Below, one piece after another: positions 44,048 to 53,103 of a DNA stretch of 64,000 nucleotides. How positions within the stretch are numbered: the first letter of the stretch is position 1; each line of letters opens with the position of its first letter. The position numbers were made by a program, and so were the translations under genes. The notes under the pieces are model-generated. The model had not been told where the DNA came from and did no database searches. It worked only from the letters and a program-made list of their open reading frames with translations. Where the stretch lies: positions 1 to 64,000 of the forward strand of contig CAJTOI010000016.1 in assembly GCA_910577925.1 (NCBI GenBank), read 5' to 3'. This DNA comes from an uncultured Roseburia sp. (GTDB lineage Bacteria; Bacillota; Clostridia; Lachnospirales; Lachnospiraceae).

Positions 44048-45225
44048 GAGAAAGAAAAAACAGGATGGTACCGGCGGGCTTTGTGCTGGCCGTCAGTCTG
44101 CTCGCGGCGTCTGTTACCGCGTTCCTTTCTGCCGGGTATTACAACCGCGTTCAGATCCGGGTGCTGGGGGAAATCTGCGGGGATGCTATAGAAAGGGAGC
44201 CGCAGGCGAAAGGGGCGATTCTGTCCGCATTGAAGGAGTACCGCTATGGGGTGGAGCCTTCGGCGGAGGAAAATATCATATGCGCCTGGGGCTATGACAG
44301 GAGCGTCTTTCTGCAGACCGCGGCAGCCGGACCTTTATTTGCGGCCGCAGGTTTTGCGGCGGGAGCGGCGCTGTTTTTTGTCACGGTTCTGCTCTGGAAC
44401 AAAAGAAATACGGAACGTATCACACGGCTTGCGGATTCCCTCGAAAAGGTAAATACCGGAGGGGACGGCGGGCTTTTTTTCGGCGGAGAGGATGCGTTTT
44501 CCGGGCTGCAGGATGAAATCGGCAAGACGGTCACGGAGCTGTATCAGACGAGGGAGGCGGCGCTTGCCGCCAGAAGCAATTTCGCGGAAAATCTGTCGAA
44601 TATCGCGCATCAGATTAAAACGCCCATCACGGCGATCTCTCTGTCCGTACAGATGCTGTCCGAAAATCCGTCTCCGGGATATCTCGATAAGATCCGCTGT
44701 CAGCTAGCGCATCTGACCCGTTTGGCGGATGGGCTGCTGTTGCTGTCACGCATTGACGAGGGGACGCTGGCGCTTGAAAAAAAGGAGACGGATGTTTTTA
44801 CGCTTCTGACGCTCGCGGCCGATAATCTGTGTGACCTGTTTGGAAAGGCGGGCGTTTCCGTCGCGATACCGGAAGCGGAGCCGGCGGTCATCTGCGTCGA
44901 TATGGACTGGACGATGGAAGCGCTTATGAATCTTATGAAAAACTGCATGGAACACACGCCGCGCGGGGGATGCGTCTGCTGCTCTTATGAGCAGAATCCC
45001 ATCTACACGTGGATTCGGATTTGGGACAGCGGGGAGGGATTTGCGCGGGAGGATCTCCCGCATCTTTTTGAGCGGTTTTATCGGGGGAGCAATGCGGGCA
45101 GCGGGGGAATCGGCATCGGGCTCGCCCTCTCAAAAGCGATTATCGAGAGCCAGAACGGGACCGTTGCCGCCTGCAATCTGCCGGAGGGCGGGGCATGTTT
45201 TGAAGTCCGTATGTACTGTCACTGA
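44044..45225 (+). CDS. Sensor histidine kinase of the Bce-type system
   Basis: 393 residues starting at GTG within the regulator's stop, with GGAGG upstream. There are two membrane helices (about 8-30 and 96-118) with an outer loop of about 65 residues, longer than the few residues usual in BceS-type intramembrane-sensing kinases. The DHp His189 is in I-A-H-Q-I-K-T-P. The ATPase part shows N-L-M-K-N-C-M-E-H, D-S-G-E-G-F and G-I-G-I-G-L-A-L-S. It probably signals transporter activity or binds a ligand itself; the larger loop favours some direct sensing (inference). Confidence 0.92.
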   Translation: MRERKNRMVPAGFVLAVSLLAASVTAFLSAGYYNRVQIRVLGEICGDAIEREPQAKGAILSALKEYRYGVEPSAEENIICAWGYDRSVFLQTAAAGPLFAAAGFAAGAALFFVTVLLWNKRNTERITRLADSLEKVNTGGDGGLFFGGEDAFSGLQDEIGKTVTELYQTREAALAARSNFAENLSNIAHQIKTPITAISLSVQMLSENPSPGYLDKIRCQLAHLTRLADGLLLLSRIDEGTLALEKKETDVFTLLTLAADNLCDLFGKAGVSVAIPEAEPAVICVDMDWTMEALMNLMKNCMEHTPRGGCVCCSYEQNPIYTWIRIWDSGEGFAREDLPHLFERFYRGSNAGSGGIGIGLALSKAIIESQNGTVAACNLPEGGACFEVRMYCH

Positions 45226-45249
45226 GTTGTCACTTTTCGTTGGTATAAT
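45217..45249 (+). promoter_or_regulatory. Phased direct repeat and extended -10 before the ABC genes
   Basis: TGTCACT occurs at 45217-45223 and 45228-45234, a period of 11 bp (one helical turn). It is followed by TGGTATAAT (45241-45249), an extended -10. The first repeat overlaps the end of the kinase gene. OmpR-family regulators bind such direct repeats near the -35, so this is a likely operator for the regulator encoded upstream. Confidence 0.6.
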
Positions 45250-45279
45250 AAAAGAGAAAAACGGGAAGGGAGTCAGGAC

Positions 45280-45957
45280 ATGGAGATTTTGAGATGTGAA
45301 AAGGTGCGGAAGGTGTACGGCGCCGACAAGAACCGGACGGTTGCGTTAGATCAGATTGATTTATCCGTCGAGAAGGGGGAGTTTGTCGCAGTCGTAGGAG
45401 CCTCCGGTTCCGGAAAGTCCACATTGCTGCACATATTGGGGACGGTGGACAGGCCGACGGAGGGAAAGGTCGTGATCGACGGAACGGATCTTTCTGCGCT
45501 GAATCAGACCGATGCGGCGTTGTTTAGGCGCAGAAAGGTGGGGATTGTGTATCAGTTTTACAATCTGATACCGACGCTTTCCGCCCGGAAAAATATACTA
45601 ATGCCGCTTTTGCTGGATAAGAAGAAACCGAACCCGGAATATTTCGATAAGGTGGTAAATGCGCTGGGGATTGCAGACAAACTCGAGATGCTGCCGAATC
45701 AGCTGTCGGGAGGCCAGCAGCAGCGGGCGGCGATTGCCCGCGCTCTGATTTACCGTCCCGCACTGCTGCTCGCGGACGAGCCGACCGGGAATCTGGATCA
45801 GAAAAATTCCGCGGAGGTGATGGATATGCTGAAATTGTCAAACCGGAATTTAAAACAGACGATCGTGCTGATCACGCATGACGAGAAAATTGCGCTTGGG
45901 GCGGACCGTATTGTAACGATGGAAGACGGCCGCATCGTCGGCGACGAGAGGAGGTAG
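45280..45957 (+). CDS. BceA-like ABC transporter ATPase
   Basis: 225 residues with Walker A G-A-S-G-S-G-K-S, signature L-S-G-G-Q-Q-Q-R, Walker B L-L-A-D-E-P-T-G-N-L and I-T-H-D. The permease gene follows after 2 bases. In Bce-type systems this ATPase drives removal of bacitracin-like or lantibiotic peptides from lipid II intermediates. The promoter with repeats just upstream suggests induction by the linked regulator. Confidence 0.93.
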   Translation: MEILRCEKVRKVYGADKNRTVALDQIDLSVEKGEFVAVVGASGSGKSTLLHILGTVDRPTEGKVVIDGTDLSALNQTDAALFRRRKVGIVYQFYNLIPTLSARKNILMPLLLDKKKPNPEYFDKVVNALGIADKLEMLPNQLSGGQQQRAAIARALIYRPALLLADEPTGNLDQKNSAEVMDMLKLSNRNLKQTIVLITHDEKIALGADRIVTMEDGRIVGDERR

Positions 45958-45959
45958 CT

Positions 45960-48167
45960 ATGTGGAAAGATTATTTATCCGGCTATCTGAAACATAACCG
46001 CACGTCGGGCGTCTCCGTGATGCTTGCAGCGTTTCTTTCCGCGCTGCTTTTGTCCCTGCTGTGCAGCCTCTCCTACAATTTATGGTTCTATGAGGTTGAG
46101 CGGCTGAAAGCGGAAGAGGGGGACTGGCAGGCCCGCATGACGGGCGAGATCACGGAAGCGGAGCTTGCGTTGATCCGAAATTATGCGAATGTGGAAAACG
46201 CAGTTATGAACGCGGAATTGTCCGATGAAAACGGGACTGCGGCGGATATTTATTTGAATAATATGCGGAGTATTTTTAAGGATATGCCGCAGATTGCCAG
46301 GCTTGCGGGCCTTCCGCCAGAGGCGGTAACGTATCACTATGCGCTGCTGAATCTGTATCTGATCCGGGATTCCTCCGACACGGCGCTGCGCTGGGTGTTT
46401 CCGTTTTTCTGCATGGTTGTGGCGGCGGCCTGTCTCTCGCTTGTGCTCGTGATTCACAATGCGTTTGCGGTAACGATGCATACAAGGATCCGCCAGTTCG
46501 GTATTTTCTCGAGTATCGGGGCGACGCCGCGGCAGATACGCGCCTGCCTTTTGCAGGAGGCGTTTTATTTATGCACCGTGCCGATTGCGGCCGGTAATGT
46601 GCTCGGTATTTTCACCGGCATGGGCATTGTGGAGGGGATGAATCTCGTGCTGGCCGATGTGGGGGGAAGGCTTGTGCTGCCGTTTTCGTATCATCCGCTG
46701 CTGCTGCCCGCATCCCTGCTCCTTGCGGCGCTGACGATATGGATTTCCGCATGGATTCCCGCGAAGAAATTAAGCAGGCTGACGCCGCTTGAAGCAATGA
46801 AAAATACCGGTGAATTTACGCTGAAACGGAAAAGGGATTCCCGCATAGTATCGCGGCTGTTCGGGCTGCCGGGTGAGCTTGCCCAAAATGCGCTCAAGGC
46901 GCAGAAAAAGGCCCTGCGCACCGCCTCGATCTCCCTGACGCTCGCTTTTTTGTCTTTTTCTTTTCTGATGTGCTTTTTTGCGGTGGCGACGGTCAGCCAG
47001 AGAGAGAGCTATTTTGAGAGATATCAGGATGCCTGGGATGTGATGGTGACTGTGAAAGATACGGAAATCGGCGGGTTTGCGGAGGCGGACGCCGTGCGGG
47101 CAATTTCCGGAATCGAGAGCGGCACGGTGTATCAGAAAGCAATGGCGAAACGGTTTGTCGCGCCGGAAGAGCTCGGCGCGGAAATGAAAAAAGCGGGAGG
47201 ACTCGCCGATGCGCCCGCGGAGTATGTGTCCGCCGCAGACGGCGGATGGCTGGTCAATGCGCCGCTTGTGATTATCGATGATGCAAGTTTTCTGGAATAC
47301 TGTACGCGGATCGGAGTCGAGGCGAAGCTTTCCGGCGCGGTGATTTTAAACAGGACTTACGATGCCGCAGATCCGAATTTCCGCGCGCGGCGCGCATTTC
47401 CCTATCTGACCGGAGAAGAGGGCGCGACAACACTCGCGCGGGCGGGGAAAGAGGATGTAACCGTTAAGCTTCCGGTGCTCGGGTATACGCAGGAGGTTCC
47501 CGTTTTGCGGGAGGAGTACGGGACGCTGGATTTTTACGGGCTGGTGCATTTCCTTCCTGTGTCGTGCTGGAACGAAATCAAAGAGCAGGTGCAGGGCGCA
47601 GAAGAGGACTGCTATATCCGGATTCTGACAGAGGAGGAAACGCCGGCGCAATTGAATGAAATCGGGAACGCGGTTTTGCGGCTGCTTGGCGGGACGTATG
47701 AGACGGAAATCGAAAACCGCATTCAGGAAAGGCTTGACAATGACAGGATGATGAGCGGGATGAAAGCAATTCTTACCGTCTTTTGCATCCTGCTTGCGGC
47801 AATCGGAATCGGAAATGTATTTTCCAATACGTTCGGTTTTGTGCGCCAGCGGAAACGGGAATTTGCCCGCTATCTGTCGGTCGGGATGATCCCGGACGAA
47901 ATGAAAAAAATCTTTTTTGTCGAGGCGCTTGTGCTTGCGGGGCGGCCGGTGCTTTTGACATTGCCCGTCACCGCTGCGGCCGTGGCCGCATTTATCCGGA
48001 TAAGCTACCTTCCGCCGGCGCTTTTTCTCGGGGAAGTGCCGTTTCTGCAGATGGCGGTATTTGCCGCGGCCGTTTTCGGATGCGTGGGACTTGCCTATTA
48101 TCTGGGCGCGAAGAAGGTGCTCCGGAGTAATCCGATCGATGCGCTGCGGGATGATACCATCCTGTAG
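45960..48167 (+). CDS. BceB-like ABC transporter permease
   Basis: 735 residues with about ten membrane helices arranged as 1+3, a pair, then 3. A first helix (about 18-40) and an FtsX-type block (about 145-275) are followed by a helix at about 325 and an outer domain of about 240 residues (345-595). A second FtsX block ends in N-P-I-D-A-L-R. This is the BceB plan, whose outer domain binds peptide-lipid complexes. Length is slightly above the usual ~650. GAGGAGG precedes the ATG. Confidence 0.9.
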   Translation: MWKDYLSGYLKHNRTSGVSVMLAAFLSALLLSLLCSLSYNLWFYEVERLKAEEGDWQARMTGEITEAELALIRNYANVENAVMNAELSDENGTAADIYLNNMRSIFKDMPQIARLAGLPPEAVTYHYALLNLYLIRDSSDTALRWVFPFFCMVVAAACLSLVLVIHNAFAVTMHTRIRQFGIFSSIGATPRQIRACLLQEAFYLCTVPIAAGNVLGIFTGMGIVEGMNLVLADVGGRLVLPFSYHPLLLPASLLLAALTIWISAWIPAKKLSRLTPLEAMKNTGEFTLKRKRDSRIVSRLFGLPGELAQNALKAQKKALRTASISLTLAFLSFSFLMCFFAVATVSQRESYFERYQDAWDVMVTVKDTEIGGFAEADAVRAISGIESGTVYQKAMAKRFVAPEELGAEMKKAGGLADAPAEYVSAADGGWLVNAPLVIIDDASFLEYCTRIGVEAKLSGAVILNRTYDAADPNFRARRAFPYLTGEEGATTLARAGKEDVTVKLPVLGYTQEVPVLREEYGTLDFYGLVHFLPVSCWNEIKEQVQGAEEDCYIRILTEEETPAQLNEIGNAVLRLLGGTYETEIENRIQERLDNDRMMSGMKAILTVFCILLAAIGIGNVFSNTFGFVRQRKREFARYLSVGMIPDEMKKIFFVEALVLAGRPVLLTLPVTAAAVAAFIRISYLPPALFLGEVPFLQMAVFAAAVFGCVGLAYYLGAKKVLRSNPIDALRDDTIL

Positions 48168-48183
48168 GAGCGGAATCTCCCGC

Positions 48184-48212
48184 TTGCAATTTGTCCATGA
48201 TCAGTATATAAT
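48184..48212 (+). promoter_or_regulatory. Promoter of serS
   Basis: TTGCAA (48184-48189), a 17-base spacer and TATAAT (48207-48212). The leader is only about 55 bases, too short for a T-box, so the gene seems not to be tRNA-controlled. Confidence 0.7.
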
Positions 48213-48274
48213 ACGAATATTCTTATGAGCGGTTCCTCGAGCCGTGAACAGCAACCGATTATGGAGGAATAGCG

Positions 48275-49564
48275 ATGATTGATTTAAAGTTTTTGAGAGA
48301 GAATCCGGAGATTGTAAAGCAGAATATTAAAAATAAGTTTCAGGAGCACAAGCTGCCGCTTGTGGACGAGGTGATCACGTTAGACGCGCAGGCGCGCAAG
48401 ACGCAGCAGGAGGCGGACGAGCTCCGCGCAAAGAGAAATCAGCTCTCAAAGGAGATCGGAAAGCTGATGGGACAGGGCAAAAGAGACGAGGCGGAAGCGG
48501 TAAAGGCCCAGGTCGCAGAAGGCGCGTCCCGTCTGTCCGAGCTTGAGGAGCGGGAGCGCGAACTGCAGGAGAAGGTCGCAAAGATTATGATGACGATTCC
48601 GAATATCATCGATCCTTCGGTGCCGATCGGAAAGGATGATTCCTGCAATGTGGAGATTGAGAAGTTCGGAGAACCCGTGGTTCCGGCATTTGAGATTCCG
48701 TACCACACCGAGATCATGGAACGCTTTTGCGGGATTGATCTGGATGCGGCCGGGAAGGTGGCCGGAAACGGATTTTACTACCTGATGGGGGATATCGCGC
48801 GGCTGCACTCCGCAGTGATTTCCTACGCGCGCGATTTTATGATTGACCGTGGATTTACCTATGTGATTCCGCCGTTTATGATCCGCAGCAATGTGGTGAC
48901 CGGTGTGATGAGCTTTGACGAGATGGACGCGATGATGTATAAGATCGAGGGGGAGGATTTGTATCTGATCGGTACCTCCGAGCACTCGATGATCGGCAAG
49001 TTTATCGACACCATCAATGACGAGGAGAAGCTGCCCTACACGCTGACTTCTTATTCTCCGTGCTTCCGCAAGGAGAAGGGAGCGCACGGCATTGAGGAGC
49101 GCGGCGTCTACCGCATCCATCAGTTTGAGAAGCAGGAGATGATTGTGGTCTGCAGACCCGAGGAATCCCCGCTGTACTATGACAAGCTGTGGCAGAATAC
49201 CGTGGATCTGTTCCGCAGTCTCGATATTCCGGTGCGCACGCTGGAGTGCTGCTCGGGAGATCTTGCCGATCTGAAAGTGAAATCCTGCGACGTGGAGGCG
49301 TGGTCTCCGCGCCAGAAGAAATATTTCGAGGTCGGAAGCTGCTCGAATCTCGGCGACGCACAGGCACGTCGATTGAAGATCCGCGTAAAGGGGAAAGACG
49401 GCGCGAAGTATTTTGCACACACGTTGAACAACACCGTGGTCGCTCCGCCCCGTATGCTGATCGCATTTCTCGAGAACAACCTCAACGAGGACGGAAGCGT
49501 CAATATTCCGGCGGCGCTGCGGCCGTATATGGGCGGGAAGGAAACCCTTGTTCCGGTGAAATAA
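48275..49564 (+). CDS. serS: Seryl-tRNA synthetase
   Basis: 429 residues. The N-terminal coiled-coil arm that grips tRNA-Ser covers about 25-100. The class II motifs are present: motif 2 as S-P-C-F-R-K-E-K-G-A-H-G with R-G-V-Y-R-I-H-Q-F-E-K, and motif 3 near N-T-V-V-A-P-P-R-M-L-I-A. T-S-E-H-S-M marks the serine site. It charges tRNA-Ser in the cytoplasm. GGAGG precedes the ATG. Confidence 0.98.
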   Translation: MIDLKFLRENPEIVKQNIKNKFQEHKLPLVDEVITLDAQARKTQQEADELRAKRNQLSKEIGKLMGQGKRDEAEAVKAQVAEGASRLSELEERERELQEKVAKIMMTIPNIIDPSVPIGKDDSCNVEIEKFGEPVVPAFEIPYHTEIMERFCGIDLDAAGKVAGNGFYYLMGDIARLHSAVISYARDFMIDRGFTYVIPPFMIRSNVVTGVMSFDEMDAMMYKIEGEDLYLIGTSEHSMIGKFIDTINDEEKLPYTLTSYSPCFRKEKGAHGIEERGVYRIHQFEKQEMIVVCRPEESPLYYDKLWQNTVDLFRSLDIPVRTLECCSGDLADLKVKSCDVEAWSPRQKKYFEVGSCSNLGDAQARRLKIRVKGKDGAKYFAHTLNNTVVAPPRMLIAFLENNLNEDGSVNIPAALRPYMGGKETLVPVK

Positions 49565-49602
49565 CAGTCCTGCGACAGGATGTGAGAAGAATAAAAAGAG
49601 AG

Positions 49603-49644
49603 AACCCCTGCTGTGATTCCATGGGATTGCGGCAGGGGTTTTCC
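49603..49644 (+). terminator. Intrinsic terminator after serS
   Basis: AACCCCTGC (49603-49611) pairs with GCAGGGGTT (49632-49640), with further pairing inside (ATTCC/GGGAT), followed by TTTT. Confidence 0.85.
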
Positions 49645-49655
49645 CGTACAGAGAA

Positions 49656-49693
49656 TGGTTTCGATAGTATAAATTGTGGTTTCGATATTGATA
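49656..49693 (+). promoter_or_regulatory. 21-bp-period direct repeat abutting a -35, candidate YesN operator
   Basis: TGGTTTCGATA is repeated exactly at 49656-49666 and 49677-49687, a 21-bp period (two helical turns). A -35-like TTGATA starts at once at 49688, and the -10 region (about 49711-49716) is poor. Two direct half-sites 21 bp apart against the -35 box is the classic AraC-type activation layout. The AraC-type response regulator at 54838 is the obvious candidate to bind it. Confidence 0.6.
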
Positions 49694-49750
49694 TCTTACG
49701 GCGTCCTTTTTTTGTAAACTGATTTTATCAGAACAAAGGGAGGTTTTTTT

Positions 49751-51265
49751 ATGAGAAAGAAAACAATCAGCGTATTATTGGCGGCGGCGCTGGGGCTTAC
49801 GATGCTCGCAGGGTGCGGCGGAGACAAGGATGCGGCAGGCAGTGCAGACGGAAACGGCAGCGCCGCGGGTACGGAAAGTTCCGGGGGCAGTCAGAGCCAG
49901 GCGGAGATCGAAAAAATTAAAATTTATGTACCGACTGCAAACAAATTTGATGATATGGATCGAGTGATGGCGGCGGTCAACGAGATCAGCAGGGAGAAAA
50001 TCGGCGTTGAGGTGGAATTTAAGGCGTACGAGTTCGGACAGTGGTTTCAACAGTATTCGCTGTTCTTAAGCGGAACGGAGGATGTGGATATTCTCGCAAA
50101 TTACGGGGGATATTTAAATGCGGTCTCCCAGGGCGCTGCGTATGATCTGACGGATCTTTTGCAGGAATACGGTCAGGATATCGTTGCGATGGAGGGTGAA
50201 TATTTAAAGAGCGGAGAAGTGGACGGCGTACAGTATGCGATTCCGATTTATGCATCTTACGCGTGGACGATGGGAATCATATACAGACAGGATGTGGTGG
50301 ATGAGCTTGGTTTGCAGGATCAGGTAGCCGTGGTCAAAACCTTAGAGGACTGGGGAGCCGTTTTGGAGGCGGTGAAAGCGGCAAAACCGGATATGACGCC
50401 GTTTGTCTCAAATAGCGGCAACACGGCGCCCGTGTTCCAGTACGGTACCTGGGATGACCTCGGCAATAACTACGGAGTTCTGATGAACGGCGGGGATAAC
50501 ACCGAGGTGGTAAATCTGTTTGAGACGGAGGAGTATGCAAGGCTCTGCGGGATTCTGCACGACTGGTATGTGAAGGGGTATTCGAATAAGGATATTCAGA
50601 CACAGACCGATTCATTTACGGTTCTGACGCAGAATGACGCGGCCTTTTCGACACTCGGACAGACCGATTTTAACACGTCTTTCTATCAGTCGACCTCATG
50701 CGGAAAAGATATGGGAATCGTGATGCTCGACGTGCCGGTTGCAAGAACCTACAACAATGTTACATACACGGTGATGTCAAATACAAAGCACCCCGAAGCG
50801 TGCATGAAATTTTTGAATCTTTGGTTTTCGGACGAGGAGATCGGAAATCTGATCAGCTACGGAATAGAGGGCGAGCATTATCAGATCAACGAAGACGGAA
50901 TGGGCTGCTATGTGGACGGGCAGGATCCGTCGAGCTGTACCTACCATCTCGGTTCGGCGATTTCAAATACGAACAGAATCCGCTGGGAGAGTGAGAATCC
51001 GGAATATGCGCAGCTTCTTGTGGACAGCAACACAAATGCGGAGAAATCAAAAGCGCTCGGGTTTGGTTTTAATACGGCGAATGTGACGAATGAGATTACA
51101 CAGTTAGACAATGTCTGCAGCAAATATCAGATTGGTCTGGAGTGCGGCGCGCTTGACCCGGAGGTATATCTTCCCGAATTTAACGCGGCGCTTAAGGAAA
51201 ACGGCCTTGACACTGTCATCGCGGAGAAACAGCGTCAGCTGGATGCGTTTCTGGAGGCTGAGTAA
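49751..51265 (+). CDS. ABC transporter solute-binding lipoprotein (LipO/YtcQ-like)
   Basis: 504 residues. The lipoprotein signal ends M-L-A-G-C (Cys22), followed by a Gly/Ser/Ala linker. The length and context match the large binding proteins that pair with LplB/YtcP permeases and usually carry oligosaccharides. GGGAGG precedes the ATG. It is the first gene of an operon with two permeases, a YesM/YesN pair, an esterase and a GH2 enzyme, so the ligand is probably an acylated beta-glycoside oligosaccharide (inference). No ATPase is present. Confidence 0.92.
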   Translation: MRKKTISVLLAAALGLTMLAGCGGDKDAAGSADGNGSAAGTESSGGSQSQAEIEKIKIYVPTANKFDDMDRVMAAVNEISREKIGVEVEFKAYEFGQWFQQYSLFLSGTEDVDILANYGGYLNAVSQGAAYDLTDLLQEYGQDIVAMEGEYLKSGEVDGVQYAIPIYASYAWTMGIIYRQDVVDELGLQDQVAVVKTLEDWGAVLEAVKAAKPDMTPFVSNSGNTAPVFQYGTWDDLGNNYGVLMNGGDNTEVVNLFETEEYARLCGILHDWYVKGYSNKDIQTQTDSFTVLTQNDAAFSTLGQTDFNTSFYQSTSCGKDMGIVMLDVPVARTYNNVTYTVMSNTKHPEACMKFLNLWFSDEEIGNLISYGIEGEHYQINEDGMGCYVDGQDPSSCTYHLGSAISNTNRIRWESENPEYAQLLVDSNTNAEKSKALGFGFNTANVTNEITQLDNVCSKYQIGLECGALDPEVYLPEFNAALKENGLDTVIAEKQRQLDAFLEAE

Positions 51266-51268
51266 GTT

Positions 51269-52192
51269 ATGAAAAAAACAAATTTTCAGAAACTGGCAAA
51301 ACGTTACTGGCCGTTTTATATAATGGCGCTGCCGGCCTGCATTTATTTCTTTATCAACAGCTATATTCCGATGGGCGGCCTGATTCTGGCATTTGAAAAA
51401 TATACGGTGAGCGGGGGCATTTTCGGAAGTGAAAAGGTAGGACTTAGCAACTTTAAATTTTTATTTCAGAGCGCTGATGCGTGGATTATGACACGCAACA
51501 CAATTTTATATAACCTTGCCTTTATTGTGATCGGGACCGTCATCTCGATTCTGGTGGCTTATCTTTTGCATGAACTGAAGCATGAGATGTCCAGAAAAGT
51601 GTATCAGACAGTCATATTGTTTCCGGGGCTTCTGTCGATTATCATTATCTCCTATCTTGCAAATGCGCTGCTTGCGGGGGATACCGGATATATCAATATG
51701 CATATTTTAGCGCCGCTCGGTCTCGAACCGGTTTCCTTTTACAGCGAACAGAAATGGTGGCCGTTTATCTTGATTTTTATCCATTTCTGGCAGATGACGG
51801 GTTCGAACTGTATTCTGTATCTCGCCAATATGTCGGCGATCGATCCGGGACTTTACGAGGCGGCAAATCTCGACGGGGCAAACCGGTTCCGCTGTTTTAT
51901 GAACATTACATTGCCCTGCCTGGTTCCGACGATTGTCACGCTGACGATTTTATCGGTCGGAAAGATATTTAACTCGGATTTCGGATTGTTTTATCAGGTG
52001 CCGATGAACAGCGGGGCAATCATCGACGTGACGCAGACGATTGATACCTATGTGTACCGCGGACTGATGAACACGGCCAATATGGGGATGTCGGCTGCGG
52101 CATGCTTCTATCAGTCGATAGTCGGCTTCTGCCTTGTGATGATTACAAATGCGCTGGTCAGAAAATTTAGCAGAGAAAATGCGATGTTCTAG
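51269..52192 (+). CDS. Sugar ABC permease, LplB/YteP-like
   Basis: 307 residues, about six membrane segments. The start (Y-W-P-F-Y-I-M-A-L-P) and the EAA loop Y-E-A-A-N-L-D-G-A-N-R are typical of the LplB family, which forms the pore with a YtcP-type partner. Its ATG lies 3 bases after the binding-protein stop, with GGAGG inside the end of that gene. Confidence 0.92.
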   Translation: MKKTNFQKLAKRYWPFYIMALPACIYFFINSYIPMGGLILAFEKYTVSGGIFGSEKVGLSNFKFLFQSADAWIMTRNTILYNLAFIVIGTVISILVAYLLHELKHEMSRKVYQTVILFPGLLSIIIISYLANALLAGDTGYINMHILAPLGLEPVSFYSEQKWWPFILIFIHFWQMTGSNCILYLANMSAIDPGLYEAANLDGANRFRCFMNITLPCLVPTIVTLTILSVGKIFNSDFGLFYQVPMNSGAIIDVTQTIDTYVYRGLMNTANMGMSAAACFYQSIVGFCLVMITNALVRKFSRENAMF

Positions 52193-52203
52193 GAGGTGGG
52201 GAA

Positions 52204-53088
52204 ATGGTTAAGAAGGACAGAGGATTTCAGATAACGGCTCATATGATTATGATCTGCATGACCGTGATGGTTATTTTCCCGGTAGCGCTTTTGATCATGT
52301 CCTCTCTTTCACCGGAGTCTGATATTATCAAATACGGGTATTCGCTGATTCCCAAAAAGATAGATGTTACGGCCTATCGGTATATTTTCGGGGAGGGCAG
52401 TGTGTTTCATTCGTATCTGGTGACGATTTTTGTCACGCTGGCAGGTACCGCGGTCAGTGTGGTCATCACGACGATGATTTCTTATACGCTGACGGTTCCG
52501 GGGCTTCCGGGCAAGCGCATTTTAAGCTTTTATGTGCTTTTTACGATGTTGTTTTCGGGCGGTCTCGTACCGAGTTATATGATGTGGTGCAATATATTTC
52601 ACATCAAAAATACGATATGGGCGCTTCTGATTCCGTCTTTGCTGTGCAGCGCTTTTCATATTATGATTACAAGAACTTATTTTCAGAACAATATCCCGCA
52701 GGAAATTCTGGAGAGTGCGCGGATCGACGGAATGACGGAATTCGGAATCTTTTTTAAGATTGTGCTGCCGCTGAGCGTTCCGATTCTTGCGACGATCGGC
52801 TTTATGAAAGCACTGATGTATTGGAATGACTGGACAAATAGTTTATACTATATTACAGATAAGAAGCTGGTGGGAATACAGGCGCTGCTCAACAATATGC
52901 TGACGAATGCGCAGTACCTGGCGCAGTCCATGGATGCGTCGATGGTGGCGACCGATGCCGCAGCGATTCCGTCACTGACGCTGCGAATGGCGATCGCGGT
53001 GGTCGGCATGCTGCCGATGATTGTTCTGTATCCGTTTTTCCAGAAATATTATATGAAGGGACTTACGGTCGGAGCGGTAAAAGGATAA
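52204..53088 (+). CDS. Sugar ABC permease, YtcP-like
   Basis: 294 residues with about six membrane segments, the EAA loop E-S-A-R-I-D-G-M-T-E, and the C-terminus Y-Y-M-K-G-L-T-V-G-A-V-K-G that is typical of YtcP-type permeases. AGGAGGTGGGG precedes the ATG. It pairs with the preceding permease. Confidence 0.93.
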   Translation: MVKKDRGFQITAHMIMICMTVMVIFPVALLIMSSLSPESDIIKYGYSLIPKKIDVTAYRYIFGEGSVFHSYLVTIFVTLAGTAVSVVITTMISYTLTVPGLPGKRILSFYVLFTMLFSGGLVPSYMMWCNIFHIKNTIWALLIPSLLCSAFHIMITRTYFQNNIPQEILESARIDGMTEFGIFFKIVLPLSVPILATIGFMKALMYWNDWTNSLYYITDKKLVGIQALLNNMLTNAQYLAQSMDASMVATDAAAIPSLTLRMAIAVVGMLPMIVLYPFFQKYYMKGLTVGAVKG

Positions 53089-53103
53089 CGGAGGAGGCGC
53101 AGG

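Noticed and set aside
48168..48190. Hairpin (AGCGG/CCGCT) after the Bce-like permease gene
   Set aside because: The stem is short, has no T-run, and overlaps the -35 of serS, so I do not call it a terminator.
48213..48274. Possible T-box leader of serS
   Set aside because: The leader is only about 55 bases from the predicted start and lacks the long structured region and T-box sequence.
48446..49420. A 324-codon open frame on the minus strand
   Set aside because: It lies wholly opposite serS, has no ribosome site, and its translation shows no family features. It is a product of codon bias in the real gene.
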